Part shown: piece by piece, positions 17,613-27,637 of the stretch
Numbering within the stretch: the first letter of the stretch is position 1
How the letters are laid out: every line of letters begins with the position of its first letter
NCBI GenBank assembly: GCA_016708955.1
Contig: JADJES010000017.1
Span: 1 to 42,096, forward strand
DNA length: 42,096 nucleotides
DNA from: Nitrosomonas sp.
GTDB taxonomy: Bacteria; Pseudomonadota; Gammaproteobacteria; Burkholderiales; Nitrosomonadaceae
Reading direction: 5' to 3'
Program-made: the position numbers and the translations under genes
Notes under the pieces: generated by a model
What the model was told of the DNA's origin: nothing
The model's input: only the letters and a program-made list of their open reading frames with translations
Database searches by the model: none

Positions 17613-17626
17613 TACTAGATATAGTG
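17613..17626. promoter_or_regulatory. Possible NrdR box upstream of nrdA
   Basis: TACTAGATATAGTG, or CACTATATCTAGTA on the other strand, resembles the NrdR operator, which is AT-rich around a central ATAT with flanking CAC/GTG. It lies 84 bp before nrdA. NrdR usually needs two boxes in phase; a convincing second one was not found. Confidence 0.35.
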
Positions 17627-17709
17627 GTTTTGAGAGAAAAATGATAGTCTATTGAATCAATGGAAATTTATTTTTTCTCGCGTGAATAATCAGTCAGGAG
17701 AGATCATCG

Positions 17710-20574
17710 ATGCAGCTTACGACAGAACATATCAACCTCAAGCCTGTTTCCGGAAGTCAAAGTTTTACTGATCCCAGTCACCAAAATTCCCTTTTTTCCC
17801 AATATAGAGTCATCCGCCGTAACGGTGCGGTGGTGGCTTTTGAGCCGGGAAAAATTACGGTCGCGATGACCAAGGCGTTCATCGCGGTCGATGGCGGTCA
17901 GGGTGCCGCGTCGGTCAGGGTGCGCGAGGTGGTTGCGGGATTGACCAATGATGTTGTGGGTGCATTACTGCGCCGTCAGCCGGATAGCGGTACTTTCCAT
18001 ATCGAGGATATTCAGGATCAGGTTGAGCTGGCTTTGATGCGTTCTGGCGAACACGATGTGGCACGTGCGTATGTGCTGTATCGTGAAGATCGTGCGCGTG
18101 AAAGAGCCAAGCTCAAACAGAAATCTGCTGCCGAAGTGGCCGCAGAAACACTGTATGTTGTGGATAACGGGCAAAGAGTGCCATTGGATATGGCCCGATT
18201 ATCCGCACTGATTGAGTCTTCCTGCAGCGGGTTGGGAGATACCGTTGATGCTTCGCTGATTCTGAAAGCCACAATCAAAGATTTGTATGACGGTGTGCCG
18301 CTGGATGAAGTCAGAAAATCCGTGATTCTGTCGGCGCGCGTTTTGATCGAGAAAGATCCCGCGTATAGTTATGTCACTGCACGATTATTGTTGAATAACA
18401 TGCGTTATGAAGTGCTGGGCGAGGAAGTTTCCCAGCAAATGATGCAAGCGCGCTATAAAGATTACTTTCCGGCGTTCATCAAACGCGGCATTGAGGCCGA
18501 TCTTCTGGATGAACGCCTGGCGCAGTTTGATTTGACGCGTCTGGCCGAAGTACTCGATGCGGCGCGTGATCTGCAATTTGATTATTTGGGGCTGCAGACC
18601 CTGTATGACCGCTATTTCCTGCACATCAAAGAAAACCGTATTGAATTGCCGCAAGCGTTTTTTATGCGCGTGGCGATGGGGCTGGCGCTGAATGAAATTG
18701 ACCGGGAAGCGCGCGCGATTGAGTTTTATCACGTGTTATCCAGCTTTGATTTCATGAGCTCGACGCCGACTTTGTTCAATTCCGGCACTTGCCGCTCGCA
18801 ATTGTCATCGTGCTACCTCACCACAGTGCCGGATGATTTGGACGGCATTTACGAAGCGATTAAGGAAAACGCCTTGCTGGCCAAATATGCCGGCGGATTG
18901 GGCAATGACTGGACCGCAGTGCGCGCCATGGGCGCGCGCATCAAAGGCACCAACGGCAAATCGCAGGGTGTTGTGCCTTTCCTTAAAGTGGTGTCGGATA
19001 CGGCCGTTGCGGTGAATCAAGGCGGTAAACGCAAAGGCGCGGTATGCGCGTATCTGGAATGCTGGCATTTGGATATCGAAGAATTTCTCGAATTGCGCAA
19101 AAATACCGGCGATGACCGCCGCCGCACGCATGACATGAATACCGCCACCTGGATTCCCGATTTGTTCATGAAACGGGTGATGGATGGCAGCGACTGGACA
19201 TTGTTCTCGCCTTCCGATGTGCCGGATTTGCACGAAAAATTCGGCCAGCAGTTTGAGCAAGCGTATTCAGCGTACGAAGCCAAAATCGAGCGCGGCGAGC
19301 TGGAGCTGTACAAAAAAATCCCGGCGGTGCAATTGTGGCGCAAGATGCTGAGCATGCTGTTTGAAACAGGGCATCCCTGGATTACTTTTAAAGATCCGTG
19401 CAATATCCGCTCGCCGCAGAATCATATCGGCGTGGTGCACAGCTCGAATTTATGCACGGAAATCACCTTGAACACCAATGACAAGGAAATTGCCGTGTGC
19501 AATCTCGGTTCGGTGAATCTGGTGGCGCATTTGAAAGACGGCGCGCTGGATCTGGACAAACTGAAACGCACTGTGAGTATTGCGATGCGTATGCTCGACA
19601 ATGTCATCGATATCAATTTCTACGCAGTCGCCAAAGCCAGAAATGCCAACCTCAAGCACCGGCCGGTCGGATTAGGCATTATGGGATTTCAGGATTGCCT
19701 GCATCAACTGGGCATTCCGTATAGTTCCAATGCCGCAGTGGAATTTGCCGATCGTTCGATGGAAGCGGTGGCGTATCAGGCTTATTGGGCTTCCACCGAA
19801 CTGGCGGAAGAACGCGGTTGCTATAGTTCGTACAAAGGCAGTTTGTGGGATCGCGGCATTCTTCCGCATGACACGCTCGAGATACTGCGAAAAGAGCGTG
19901 GCGGTTTTGTCGAAGCGGATTTATCCACAACGCTGGATTGGGATGCGCTGCGTCAGCGTATCAAAAATCATGGCATGCGTAATTCCAACTGCCTGGCGAT
20001 TGCGCCTACCGCAACGATATCCAATATCATTGGGGTTTCAGCCAGTATTGAGCCGACTTATCAGAACTTATATGTCAAATCCAATCTGTCCGGTGAATTC
20101 ACGATTACCAACAGATCCTTGGTCGATGATTTGAAGAAACTCAATCTGTGGGATGAGGTCATGATCGCGGATCTGAAATATTTTGACGGTGCCATCAGCA
20201 AAATAGACCGTATTCCGGAGAGTATCCGCACGCTATATGCCACCGCATTCGAAATGGAACCGTATTGGCTGATCGAAGCCGGTGCGCGGCGGCAAAAATG
20301 GATTGATCAATCGCAATCGCTGAATATTTATATGGCGGGTGTTTCCGGTAAAAAACTGGATGACACGTATAAATTGGCTTGGATTCGTGGTCTAAAGACC
20401 ACTTACTATTTGCGCTCGATGGGGGCGACAGCCGCTGAGAAATCGACTGTGCGCGCAGGTTCGCTCAATGCAGTGCCTGCCGATGGCGGCATGGCCAAAG
20501 TGGCGATGGAAGTATCGACTGTCGAAATCAAATACTGCGCGATCGATGATGAAAGTTGCGAATCGTGCCAATAA
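17710..20574 (+). CDS. nrdA: Class Ia ribonucleoside-diphosphate reductase, alpha subunit
   Basis: NrdA reduces ribonucleoside diphosphates to deoxy forms with a radical supplied by NrdB. The 954-residue protein starts with an ATP-cone (about 35-135: VIRRNGAVVAFEPGKITVAM, AYVLYREDRARER) for allosteric activity control. The catalytic barrel shows the active-site cysteine in SQLSSCYLTTVPDD, the NLCTEITLNT motif carrying the substrate Asn, radical Cys and Glu, the second redox Cys in IAVCNLGSVNL, and PTATISNIIG near the radical-transfer tyrosines. The C-terminal CESCQ provides the CxxC pair that re-reduces the active site. GGAGAG lies upstream of the ATG. nrdB follows 34 bp later. Confidence 0.96.
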   Translation: MQLTTEHINLKPVSGSQSFTDPSHQNSLFSQYRVIRRNGAVVAFEPGKITVAMTKAFIAVDGGQGAASVRVREVVAGLTNDVVGALLRRQPDSGTFHIEDIQDQVELALMRSGEHDVARAYVLYREDRARERAKLKQKSAAEVAAETLYVVDNGQRVPLDMARLSALIESSCSGLGDTVDASLILKATIKDLYDGVPLDEVRKSVILSARVLIEKDPAYSYVTARLLLNNMRYEVLGEEVSQQMMQARYKDYFPAFIKRGIEADLLDERLAQFDLTRLAEVLDAARDLQFDYLGLQTLYDRYFLHIKENRIELPQAFFMRVAMGLALNEIDREARAIEFYHVLSSFDFMSSTPTLFNSGTCRSQLSSCYLTTVPDDLDGIYEAIKENALLAKYAGGLGNDWTAVRAMGARIKGTNGKSQGVVPFLKVVSDTAVAVNQGGKRKGAVCAYLECWHLDIEEFLELRKNTGDDRRRTHDMNTATWIPDLFMKRVMDGSDWTLFSPSDVPDLHEKFGQQFEQAYSAYEAKIERGELELYKKIPAVQLWRKMLSMLFETGHPWITFKDPCNIRSPQNHIGVVHSSNLCTEITLNTNDKEIAVCNLGSVNLVAHLKDGALDLDKLKRTVSIAMRMLDNVIDINFYAVAKARNANLKHRPVGLGIMGFQDCLHQLGIPYSSNAAVEFADRSMEAVAYQAYWASTELAEERGCYSSYKGSLWDRGILPHDTLEILRKERGGFVEADLSTTLDWDALRQRIKNHGMRNSNCLAIAPTATISNIIGVSASIEPTYQNLYVKSNLSGEFTITNRSLVDDLKKLNLWDEVMIADLKYFDGAISKIDRIPESIRTLYATAFEMEPYWLIEAGARRQKWIDQSQSLNIYMAGVSGKKLDDTYKLAWIRGLKTTYYLRSMGATAAEKSTVRAGSLNAVPADGGMAKVAMEVSTVEIKYCAIDDESCESCQ

Positions 20575-20608
20575 CCGAACGAATGAATAAGAAGAAAAGG
20601 AGTAAAAC

Positions 20609-21805
20609 ATGCTGACATTTGAAGACGAACCCGTTAAAGCGCAAGCGCTATTATCCATTGATCCATTGTTTCAAACAGGCGAACAGGATTTTGATTTACG
20701 GCCACAAACGCCGTTGCAGGGACAGGGCAGTGCTTCTGTGCACGCCAACGCAGCAGTTGCCGATGAAGCCGTAGCCGGAAGCGCCAACCGGCGCGTGTCG
20801 GTTGAAGACAAGCAAATCATCAATTGCAACGCCGACGTCAATCAACTCGTGCCGTTTAAATACAAATGGGCGTGGGATAAATATCTGGGTGCGTGCGCCA
20901 ATCATTGGATGCCGCAGGAAATCAGCATGAGCCGCGATATTTCTTTGTGGAAAGATCCCAACGGCTTGACCGAGGATGAGCGCCGCCTGATCAAACGCAA
21001 CCTGGGGTTCTTTGTAACGGCGGATTCATTGGCGGCGAATAATATCGTGCTGGGCACTTACCGGCATATTACCAATCCGGAGTGCCGCCAATATTTGCTG
21101 CGCCAGGCATTTGAGGAAGCCATTCATACGCATGCGTATCAGTATATTGTCGAATCGCTGGGCCTGGATGAAGGTGAAATCTTCAATGCCTATCATGAAG
21201 TGGCTTCTATCCGCGATAAGGACGAGTTCCTGATTCCATTTATTGATACGCTGACCGATCCGCATTTCAAGACGGGGACGCAAGAAACCGATCAGCAATT
21301 ACTCAAAAGCCTGATTGTTTTCGCCTGCATTATGGAAGGATTATTCTTCTATGTCGGTTTTACGCAGATACTCGCGCTCGGCCGGCAAAATAAGATGACC
21401 GGCGCCGCTGAGCAATATCAGTATATTCTGCGGGATGAATCGATGCATTGTAACTTCGGTATCGATGTGATCAACCAGATTAAAATGGAAAATCCGCATC
21501 TATGGACCAAAGCATTCCGCGATGAAATCAATGAATTGATGCATAAAGCCGTTGCGCTGGAATACCGGTATGCCGAAGACACCATGCCCCGCGGCGTATT
21601 GGGTATGAATGCGCCGATGTTCAAGGAATATTTACGCTATATCGCGAATCGCCGTTGCCAGCAAATCGGTTTGGATATTCTTTACCCGAACGCCAATAAT
21701 CCATTCCCGTGGATGTCGGAAATGATCGATCTGAAGAAAGAAAAGAATTTCTTTGAGACAAGGGTGACCGAATATCAAACCGGTGGTGCGTTGAGTTGGG
21801 ATTGA
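20609..21805 (+). CDS. nrdB: Class Ia ribonucleoside-diphosphate reductase, beta subunit
   Basis: NrdB holds the di-iron tyrosyl radical cofactor for NrdA. In the 398-residue protein the metal and radical residues appear in order: Asp in VTADSLAANN, Glu-His and the radical Tyr in FEEAIHTHAYQYI, Glu in IMEGLFFYVGF, and Glu-His in DESMHCNFGID. The C-terminus YQTGGALSWD is the tail that docks on NrdA. An N-terminal extension of about 75 residues precedes the ferritin-like fold, in line with many betaproteobacterial NrdB. AAGGAG lies before the ATG. It forms an operon with nrdA. Confidence 0.96.
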   Translation: MLTFEDEPVKAQALLSIDPLFQTGEQDFDLRPQTPLQGQGSASVHANAAVADEAVAGSANRRVSVEDKQIINCNADVNQLVPFKYKWAWDKYLGACANHWMPQEISMSRDISLWKDPNGLTEDERRLIKRNLGFFVTADSLAANNIVLGTYRHITNPECRQYLLRQAFEEAIHTHAYQYIVESLGLDEGEIFNAYHEVASIRDKDEFLIPFIDTLTDPHFKTGTQETDQQLLKSLIVFACIMEGLFFYVGFTQILALGRQNKMTGAAEQYQYILRDESMHCNFGIDVINQIKMENPHLWTKAFRDEINELMHKAVALEYRYAEDTMPRGVLGMNAPMFKEYLRYIANRRCQQIGLDILYPNANNPFPWMSEMIDLKKEKNFFETRVTEYQTGGALSWD

Positions 21806-21943
21806 TTGTTGCTGTAGCCTGCAATCAGTTTATGCGACATTCTTTTCGTATATATTACGTTGGACTCATACATACTTTGAGACTTTGGCCAGAAAAGCAC
21901 TTGATTCGCCCCATTCTCACATCCTATTCTTGGGAGACGATCG

Positions 21944-22442
21944 ATGTTGCAATCTATGATGCGCATAATGTGCACAGGATTTTGTCTGTTTGTGGCTATC
22001 TACTGCACTTGGGTTCAGGCTACTGAGCCATTCGCTTTGAAGATCGAGCGAAAGTATGTGGGGGCTGATTGCACTTCAGGATACTTGTCCATCAACGGTA
22101 CCGCACAAATGTATGCACTCGAGAGGCCGTGGAAAGACAACCAGCCCTTGATATCTTCGATTCCACCCGGCACTTATCATGGGCGCTTGCGCTACGACCC
22201 CGCCGATCGATGGCGCATTGAGCTTGCGGATGTGCCGGACCGAGCAACGTACAGATTCACATTGGAAACACCACCGCCGACTCTCTCGGCTGCGTCCTCG
22301 TGGGTTCCGGGATTGATGCCAAATCGTTGTGCACGCTCTCCGGCTCCAGGACGCCTACGCTAAGCTCAAGAAGGCTTTCTACGGGACGGATACGCCCAAT
22401 TCTACGCCAGACAAAGAAATCACCCTAACCATTGTGCAATAG
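21944..22442 (+). pseudogene. DUF5675-family protein, two frameshifts
   Basis: The product begins with a signal peptide (GFCLFVAIYCTWVQA, mature from about residue 27) and a DUF5675-like domain: LKIERKYVGADCTSGYLSIN, YALERPWKDNQPLISSIPPG with the conserved I-P-x-G-T-Y, and ELADVPDR. After that the frame shifts at about 22245 to give NVQIHIGNTTADSLGCVLVG, the family's strongest motif, and again at about 22345 to give LQDAYAKLKKAFYGTD and the natural end at 22442. The first frame alone ends at 22363 without the motif. The family has no known function. It lies just upstream of the cysteine-repeat gene, which is also frameshifted. Confidence 0.7.
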
Positions 22443-22451
22443 GAGATGGAC

Positions 22452-24537
22452 ATGAAGCGAGCATTGTTGATTACGTTGGGACTGCTTTCTGTCCTGCTGA
22501 CGAACCAACCTGCTGATGCCCAGGTTGGCCCCATGAGATCGCGAATTGTCGCTTGCGCCAACATGGGTGCCATGAACCCGATGGCTATGCAGGCGTGCAG
22601 CGGACTGTTCGTATCGCCCCCGACTTCGCCAGTTGTGTATCCAACGGTCCTTGTTTAAGCGAGCCGCCGCCGGGAGAGCCTTTTTGTGGTTCGTTCAATC
22701 TTCCATATTGCCCACAGCCGATCCCCTGCGGTTACCCCAACACCATCCCGTGTCCGGGCATGATGGGGCCGCCCGGCGTTCCTTGTGGCCGCCCTGCGGC
22801 AGGACCGATGATCCGCCATGTATGAGAGGCATCGCGTGCGGACTGTCCGGCGCGCTGCTTTGTCCGCCGGTCATTCTACCGCCCACCATGCAGACCGCGT
22901 TTGCCAAATCAGGCCCCGATTCAACGTCGTCATGCTGCCCTCCTAACTTCAATCCTCAGCCATGGGTGCAGGGCGTGCCCAGTAATCCTGGCCGCATCCT
23001 TCCGCCCGGTTTTGTTCCCATGTCGCTCGTCCCGCCGTCCCTGCCTGATCTCGAGCGGATGCAGTTGTGCAAGGACGAATCCGCGACCGAGGAAGATTTC
23101 TCCAGATGCATTGTAACCAGGGCTCTCAGCGGAACCGGAAAAGTCTCGCCAGCCTGCATGGACAAATATCCCGATAATCTTCCCATGGCTGTCGCCTGCA
23201 GCCAGCCCGGCGCTGAATCCGCATTCCGCAATGCAAAAGCCGTTGCCGCTTGCGCCGAAGAAGGAATGGGCGACAACTTCCGCGCCTGCGTCGCCGAGAA
23301 CTGGGACGAAGCGGCGAATGACAAGTACCTGCAATGCGCCAAGGCGGGAGGCGGCGCCAGTGCCATCACCACCTGCCTGGTGAAGAGCAGTCTCGGCAGC
23401 ACCGAGCGCAAAGCTCTGACCTGCGTGCAGGAAGGAGAGGATTCCGCAAACGGTGTAGCCACATGCCTTGCTCGCAAGACCCTCGGTGGTGATTTCGTGA
23501 GAACCGTAGCCTGTGCCAACAGCAACGATGCGCTGGGCGCCCTTTCATGTCTTGGAAAAGACTTTCTCGGTGATAAGGAAAGGGATATGTTGGCTTGCGC
23601 GCAGTCAAAATCTGGCAAGACCGAACTCATTCAGTGCGCCGGCTCGGGAATTCTGGGTGTCGCCGAGCAGCGTTTTGCCGATTGCGCGAATGCCTCCGGC
23701 GGCAACAAGGAGAAGCTCGCGTCGTGCGTGGCGCAGTCGGTGCTTGGAAAGAATGAGCAGGCTGCGCTGTCGTGCGCCGAGTCCGGAACCTCGGATTCGA
23801 TAGTCGCCTGCATCGGCAACTATCTTCTAGGCAGCAATCAACTGGGCACGACCGAGGGAGAGTACCTCAAATGTGCACTTTCCTCGAACGGGGATCGGGG
23901 AAAGCTGGCCGGATGCCTGGGTTCCAAGTCACTGGGCAAGCGTGAGCAGCAGATTCTGGGCTGCGCCACCAGCGGCGGATCTGATAAGGAGATACTCGCC
24001 TGCGTCGGTAAGCAGTATCTCGGCGAAAATGAGCAGCGCTATCTCGAATGCGCGACCCAGAACAACTTCGATGTCGCGGCAACTGCGGTTTGTGGAATCA
24101 GCGGAAGCTTGGGGTTGAATCCCGAGGCGCAAATAGCTGTGCAGTGCGCCGCCACTAGCGGCGGTGAGCCCATGACTTTTGCCGGTTGCACGGCGGGGCA
24201 ACTCGGCAAACGCGAGCTTGAAAAGTGCTGGGAGCATGGCATAGCCACCGACGATGGTTGCTTCGGTCCCAATAACACGATCCGTCAGTACTACAATTCG
24301 ATCGACGGGCAAATGCAAACGATCCTAGGTGCGAACAGCGAGGTCTACAAGGCCTATCACTTCATGCACAACAACGTATTTGCGCCCGGTCCCAACCATG
24401 CCGTTGTCCACTTCATCAACAACGGCATCAACGATATCAGGAATGGCCCTGGACCGAACAACGAATTCGTCAAGGCAGGCAACGCCCTCAATGAGGCCGT
24501 CAACTCCGTCAGCAACGCCCTTGGGATCAAATGGTGA
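22452..24537 (+). pseudogene. Secreted protein with about ten cysteine-paired tandem repeats, N-terminal frameshifts
   Basis: A signal peptide starts at 22452 (MKRALLITLGLLSVLLTNQP, cleavage near ADA). The reading frame changes at about 22610 and again near 22810, after which it is open to 24537. The N-terminal part is Pro/Cys/Gly-rich (SFNLPYCPQPIPCGYPNT). From about 23330 to 24230 there are ten imperfect repeats of about 29-30 residues with two Cys each, consensus LxCAxSGGxxxLxxC followed by xxxxLGxxEQ, e.g. LGCATSGGSDKEILACVGKQ. The Cys pair probably forms a disulfide linking two short helices in a solenoid. The C-terminal 110 residues lack repeats (FMHNNVFAPGPNHAVVHFIN). The stretch looks richer in G+C than its flanks, suggesting foreign origin. 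I know no named family for it. An unframeshifted homologue would show whether this copy is broken. Confidence 0.6.
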
Positions 24538-24596
24538 AAGCCTGAAATCTCAGTAAATCAATTCCTCAATTTATTCACTTAGTGAGGTAGCTACCC

Positions 24597-25982
24597 ATGC
24601 AAACCCGTGAAGAACGCGACACCATGGGCGTGGTTGAAGTGCCCGCCGAAGCATTATGGGGCGCGCAAACGCAGCGCTCGTTGCAGAATTTCAAGATTTC
24701 AAGCGAGCGTATGCCGGTTGCGTTGATTCATGCGCTGGCCAAGGTCAAACGCGCCGCTGCCAAGGTCAATCACGATTTGGGGTTGCTCAATGCCGCCAGC
24801 ACTGCGGCGATTATCGAAGCCGCCGATGAAGTGATCGCCGGTCATTTCGACGATCAATTTCCGTTGGCGGTGTGGCAGACCGGTTCCGGCACGCAGACCA
24901 ACATGAACGTCAACGAGGTGCTGGCGAACCGGGCGTCGGAAATTCTCGGCGGCGGACGCGGCACCAGCCGGATCGTGCATCCGAACGACGAGGTCAACAA
25001 AGGTCAATCGTCGAATGATGTGTTTCCGACCGCGATGCATGTGGCTGCAGTGCAGGAATTGCAGCAACGGCTGATTCCGGCGATTCAGCAATTGCGTGAC
25101 ACGTTGGCGGGCAAATCGCAGGCGTTCGACAGCATCGTCAAAATTGGCCGCACGCATTTACAGGATGCCACGCCGTTGACGCTGGGACAGGAATTTTCCG
25201 GCTACGTGGCGCAACTGGATCATGGCCTGCGCCATGTTGAAGCCGCAATGGCGCATGTGTGCGAACTGGCACTGGGTGGCACGGCGGTCGGCACCGGATT
25301 GAACGCGCACCCGGAATTCGCCGTGCGCGTAGCCGCCGAATTGTCGCGTCTGACCGGTTTGCCGTTTGTTACCGCACCGAATAAATTCGAGGCGCTGGCG
25401 AGCAACGATGCGTTGGTGCATGCGCACGGCGCGTTAAAAACGCTGGCGGCATCACTGATGAAAATTGCCAATGATATTCGCTGGCTGGCATCGGGGCCGC
25501 GTTGCGGCATCGGTGAATTACGCATCCCCGAAAACGAACCGGGCAGTTCGATCATGCCGGGCAAAGTCAATCCGACGCAATCGGAAGCCATGACGATGGT
25601 GTGCTGTCAGGTGATGGGCAATGATGTCGCGGTCAACATGGGCGGTGCGCTGGGTAATTTCGAATTGAACGTGATGAAGCCGCTGATCATTCATAATTTT
25701 CTGCAAAGCGTGCGGCTGCTGGCCGATGCCATGGTCAGTTTCAACGAGCATTGCGCCGCCGGCATCGAAGCCAATATCGAGCGTATCGATAGGCTGATGC
25801 ACAACTCCTTAATGCTGGTGACGGCATTGAATCCGCACATCGGTTACGACAAAGCCGCTGAAATCGCCAAAAAGGCGCATCGCGAAGGCATCACGCTCAA
25901 AGCGGCTGCGATTGCAACCGGTTATGTCACCTCAGAACAATTTGAATCCTGGGTTATTCCGGAGAAAATGGTGGGAAAGTAG
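24597..25982 (+). CDS. fumC: Fumarate hydratase class II
   Basis: FumC interconverts fumarate and malate in the TCA cycle as a metal-independent cytoplasmic tetramer. The 461-residue protein shows all landmarks: GAQTQRSLQNF, TGSGTQTNMNVNEVLANRA, the substrate-binding VNKGQSSNDVFPTAMH, the catalytic His region KIGRTHLQDATPLTLGQE, and the mobile-loop signature GSSIMPGKVNPTQSE with the catalytic Ser. Length is normal and the frame intact. The start ATG has GTGAGG about 12 bases upstream. Monocistronic by spacing. Confidence 0.96.
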   Translation: MQTREERDTMGVVEVPAEALWGAQTQRSLQNFKISSERMPVALIHALAKVKRAAAKVNHDLGLLNAASTAAIIEAADEVIAGHFDDQFPLAVWQTGSGTQTNMNVNEVLANRASEILGGGRGTSRIVHPNDEVNKGQSSNDVFPTAMHVAAVQELQQRLIPAIQQLRDTLAGKSQAFDSIVKIGRTHLQDATPLTLGQEFSGYVAQLDHGLRHVEAAMAHVCELALGGTAVGTGLNAHPEFAVRVAAELSRLTGLPFVTAPNKFEALASNDALVHAHGALKTLAASLMKIANDIRWLASGPRCGIGELRIPENEPGSSIMPGKVNPTQSEAMTMVCCQVMGNDVAVNMGGALGNFELNVMKPLIIHNFLQSVRLLADAMVSFNEHCAAGIEANIERIDRLMHNSLMLVTALNPHIGYDKAAEIAKKAHREGITLKAAAIATGYVTSEQFESWVIPEKMVGK

Positions 25983-26016
25983 GGCGGTTTAATTGCCCTG
26001 CTTTACGGTACACACC

Positions 26017-27318
26017 ATGCCATCAACCAGCAAAAAACCCGATCCAGCTACCCGGCGTGAACGTTTTGCGTGGTGTATGTACGATTTTGCCAATTCGGGT
26101 TACACCACCGTCATACTGACCGCCATCTTCAATGCCTATTTTGTCGGCGTGGTGGCCGCTGAGAGCGGTAATGGCCATGCCACATTACTATGGACATTGA
26201 CCATGGCTTGCGCCAATGCGCTGGTTTTGCTCAGTGCGCCGGTGGTAGGGGCTATCGCCGATTATTCCGGTGCAAAGAAACGCTTTCTGGTTGTTACGAC
26301 AGTGGGCTGCGTGCTGTTTACCGCATTATTGAGCCTTGTGGGTCCCGGCGATATTATCCTGGCGGTTATTTTAGTTATCCTCGCGACTTTTATGTTTGCC
26401 AGCGGTGAAAATCTGATTGCGGCATTCTTGCCCGAAATCAGCACGCCTGAGACGATGGGACGGCTTTCCGGGTATGGCTGGGCGCTGGGTTATTTAGGCG
26501 GCTTGCTCTCTTTGGTGTTATGTCTGGCTTATGTGACGTATGCTGAAAATCAAGGATTGGATGCCACACATTACGTGCCGGTTTCCACGCTGATTGTTGC
26601 TGCTTTATTTGGTATCGCCGCTTTACCGACGTTGCTGTGGTTGCGCGAACGCAGTGGTATCTCAAATTCAATCCAAACTGCACATGTGATACGAAAGGGG
26701 TTTGAACGGCTAAGAATTACGCTGCGCTACGCCAGCCGTCACACTGACTTATTCCGCTTTTTAATCGCATTGACCACCTATTATTCCGGTATTCATATCG
26801 TCATTGTGCTGGCGGCAGTGTATGCGCAAGAAGTGATGGGGTTTAAAACCCAGGATACGATTATCCTGATTATGGTAGTGAATGTAACGGCCGCTATCGG
26901 CGCTTTTCTGTTTGGCCATCTGCAGGACCGGATTGGCTCCAGTCGATGTATTGCCATTACCTTGTTGATCTGGATTGCGGCGATTATTTGCGCTTATTTG
27001 GCCACGGATGAGAGTTTGTTCTGGATCGCCGCCAATTTAATTGGCACGGCATTGGGTGGGGCGCAATCAGCGGGCAGGGCATTGGTTGGGCAGTTTACGC
27101 CGCCCGGACGTCAAGGGGAATTCTTCGGCTTATGGGGATTGGCTACAAAACTGTCAGCGATCATCGGGCCGCTTACTTATGGTGGAATGATTGTTATTTT
27201 TGAAGGGGATCACCGGATCGCGATACTCAGCACGCTGGTGTTTTTTATCTTCGGTCTTATACTTCTTGCGACTGTGAATGAGAAGAGAGGGCGTGAAATG
27301 GCTAGAATTGAGTATTAA
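26017..27318 (+). CDS. UMF1-type major facilitator transporter
   Basis: This integral inner-membrane protein has 433 residues and about twelve hydrophobic helices. The family hallmark is near the N-terminus: FAWCMYDFANSGYTTVILTA. Further UMF1/Atg22-like features are NLIAAFLPEIS followed by GRLSGYGWALGYLGGLLSLV, and GAQSAGRALVGQFTPPGRQG, then EFFGLWGLATKLSAIIGPL. The solute is unknown; members have been linked to amino-acid efflux in eukaryotes. I chose the ATG at 26017. A TTG at 25993 adds eight residues and has AGGG upstream, so it cannot be excluded. It lies 34 bp after fumC. Confidence 0.88.
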   Translation: MPSTSKKPDPATRRERFAWCMYDFANSGYTTVILTAIFNAYFVGVVAAESGNGHATLLWTLTMACANALVLLSAPVVGAIADYSGAKKRFLVVTTVGCVLFTALLSLVGPGDIILAVILVILATFMFASGENLIAAFLPEISTPETMGRLSGYGWALGYLGGLLSLVLCLAYVTYAENQGLDATHYVPVSTLIVAALFGIAALPTLLWLRERSGISNSIQTAHVIRKGFERLRITLRYASRHTDLFRFLIALTTYYSGIHIVIVLAAVYAQEVMGFKTQDTIILIMVVNVTAAIGAFLFGHLQDRIGSSRCIAITLLIWIAAIICAYLATDESLFWIAANLIGTALGGAQSAGRALVGQFTPPGRQGEFFGLWGLATKLSAIIGPLTYGGMIVIFEGDHRIAILSTLVFFIFGLILLATVNEKRGREMARIEY

Positions 27319-27384
27319 GTGGCTTTCTCTCAATTAAAAACAAGATCAATATTTATTATTGCGATTCGCTTATTGTTTAAAGCA

Positions 27385-27414
27385 CCTGTAGGAACAAAAT
27401 ACAGATCCTACAGG
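27385..27414. terminator. Hairpin between convergent genes
   Basis: CCTGTAGGA and TCCTACAGG form a perfect 9-bp stem with a 12-base loop between the converging transporter and small-lipoprotein genes. There is no strong T run on either side, so terminator function is tentative. Confidence 0.45.
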
Positions 27415-27478
27415 GTATCATTTAAGTCAGTTACACGACATTGAACGATAAATTATTTCCATTGCTTTAAAGCTACTA

Positions 27479-27637
27479 TTAGTTAGCTGGTGGAAGCTCA
27501 TTACGACCTTCAGCTGGTTGACCTTCATGTGTTGTTCCGTAACCTTCAGAAGATGCGCTTTCTGGTGCGGTTGGTTTGCCACAAGCTACTAAAGTTAATG
27601 CAAAAAATGTTGCAACTAAAAATGCTGAAAGTTTCAT
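27479..27637 (-). CDS. Small lipoprotein, 52 residues
   Basis: The minus strand from 27637 encodes MKLSAFLVATFFALTLVACG, a lipoprotein signal with the lipobox LVAC (Cys at residue 19), and a 33-residue mature part that is polar and rich in Glu, Gly and Pro (APESASSEGYGTTHEGQP). AAGGAC lies about 10 bases before the ATG. The mature part has no recognised domain. It would be lipid-anchored in the envelope. Short Pro/Glu-rich lipoproteins of this sort are common but mostly unstudied. No operon partner; hairpin downstream. Confidence 0.7.
   Translation of the reverse strand: MKLSAFLVATFFALTLVACGKPTAPESASSEGYGTTHEGQPAEGRNELPPAN

Noticed and set aside
23330..24230. CRISPR-like or satellite DNA
   Set aside because: The repeats are conserved at protein level only, in frame, with diverged DNA.
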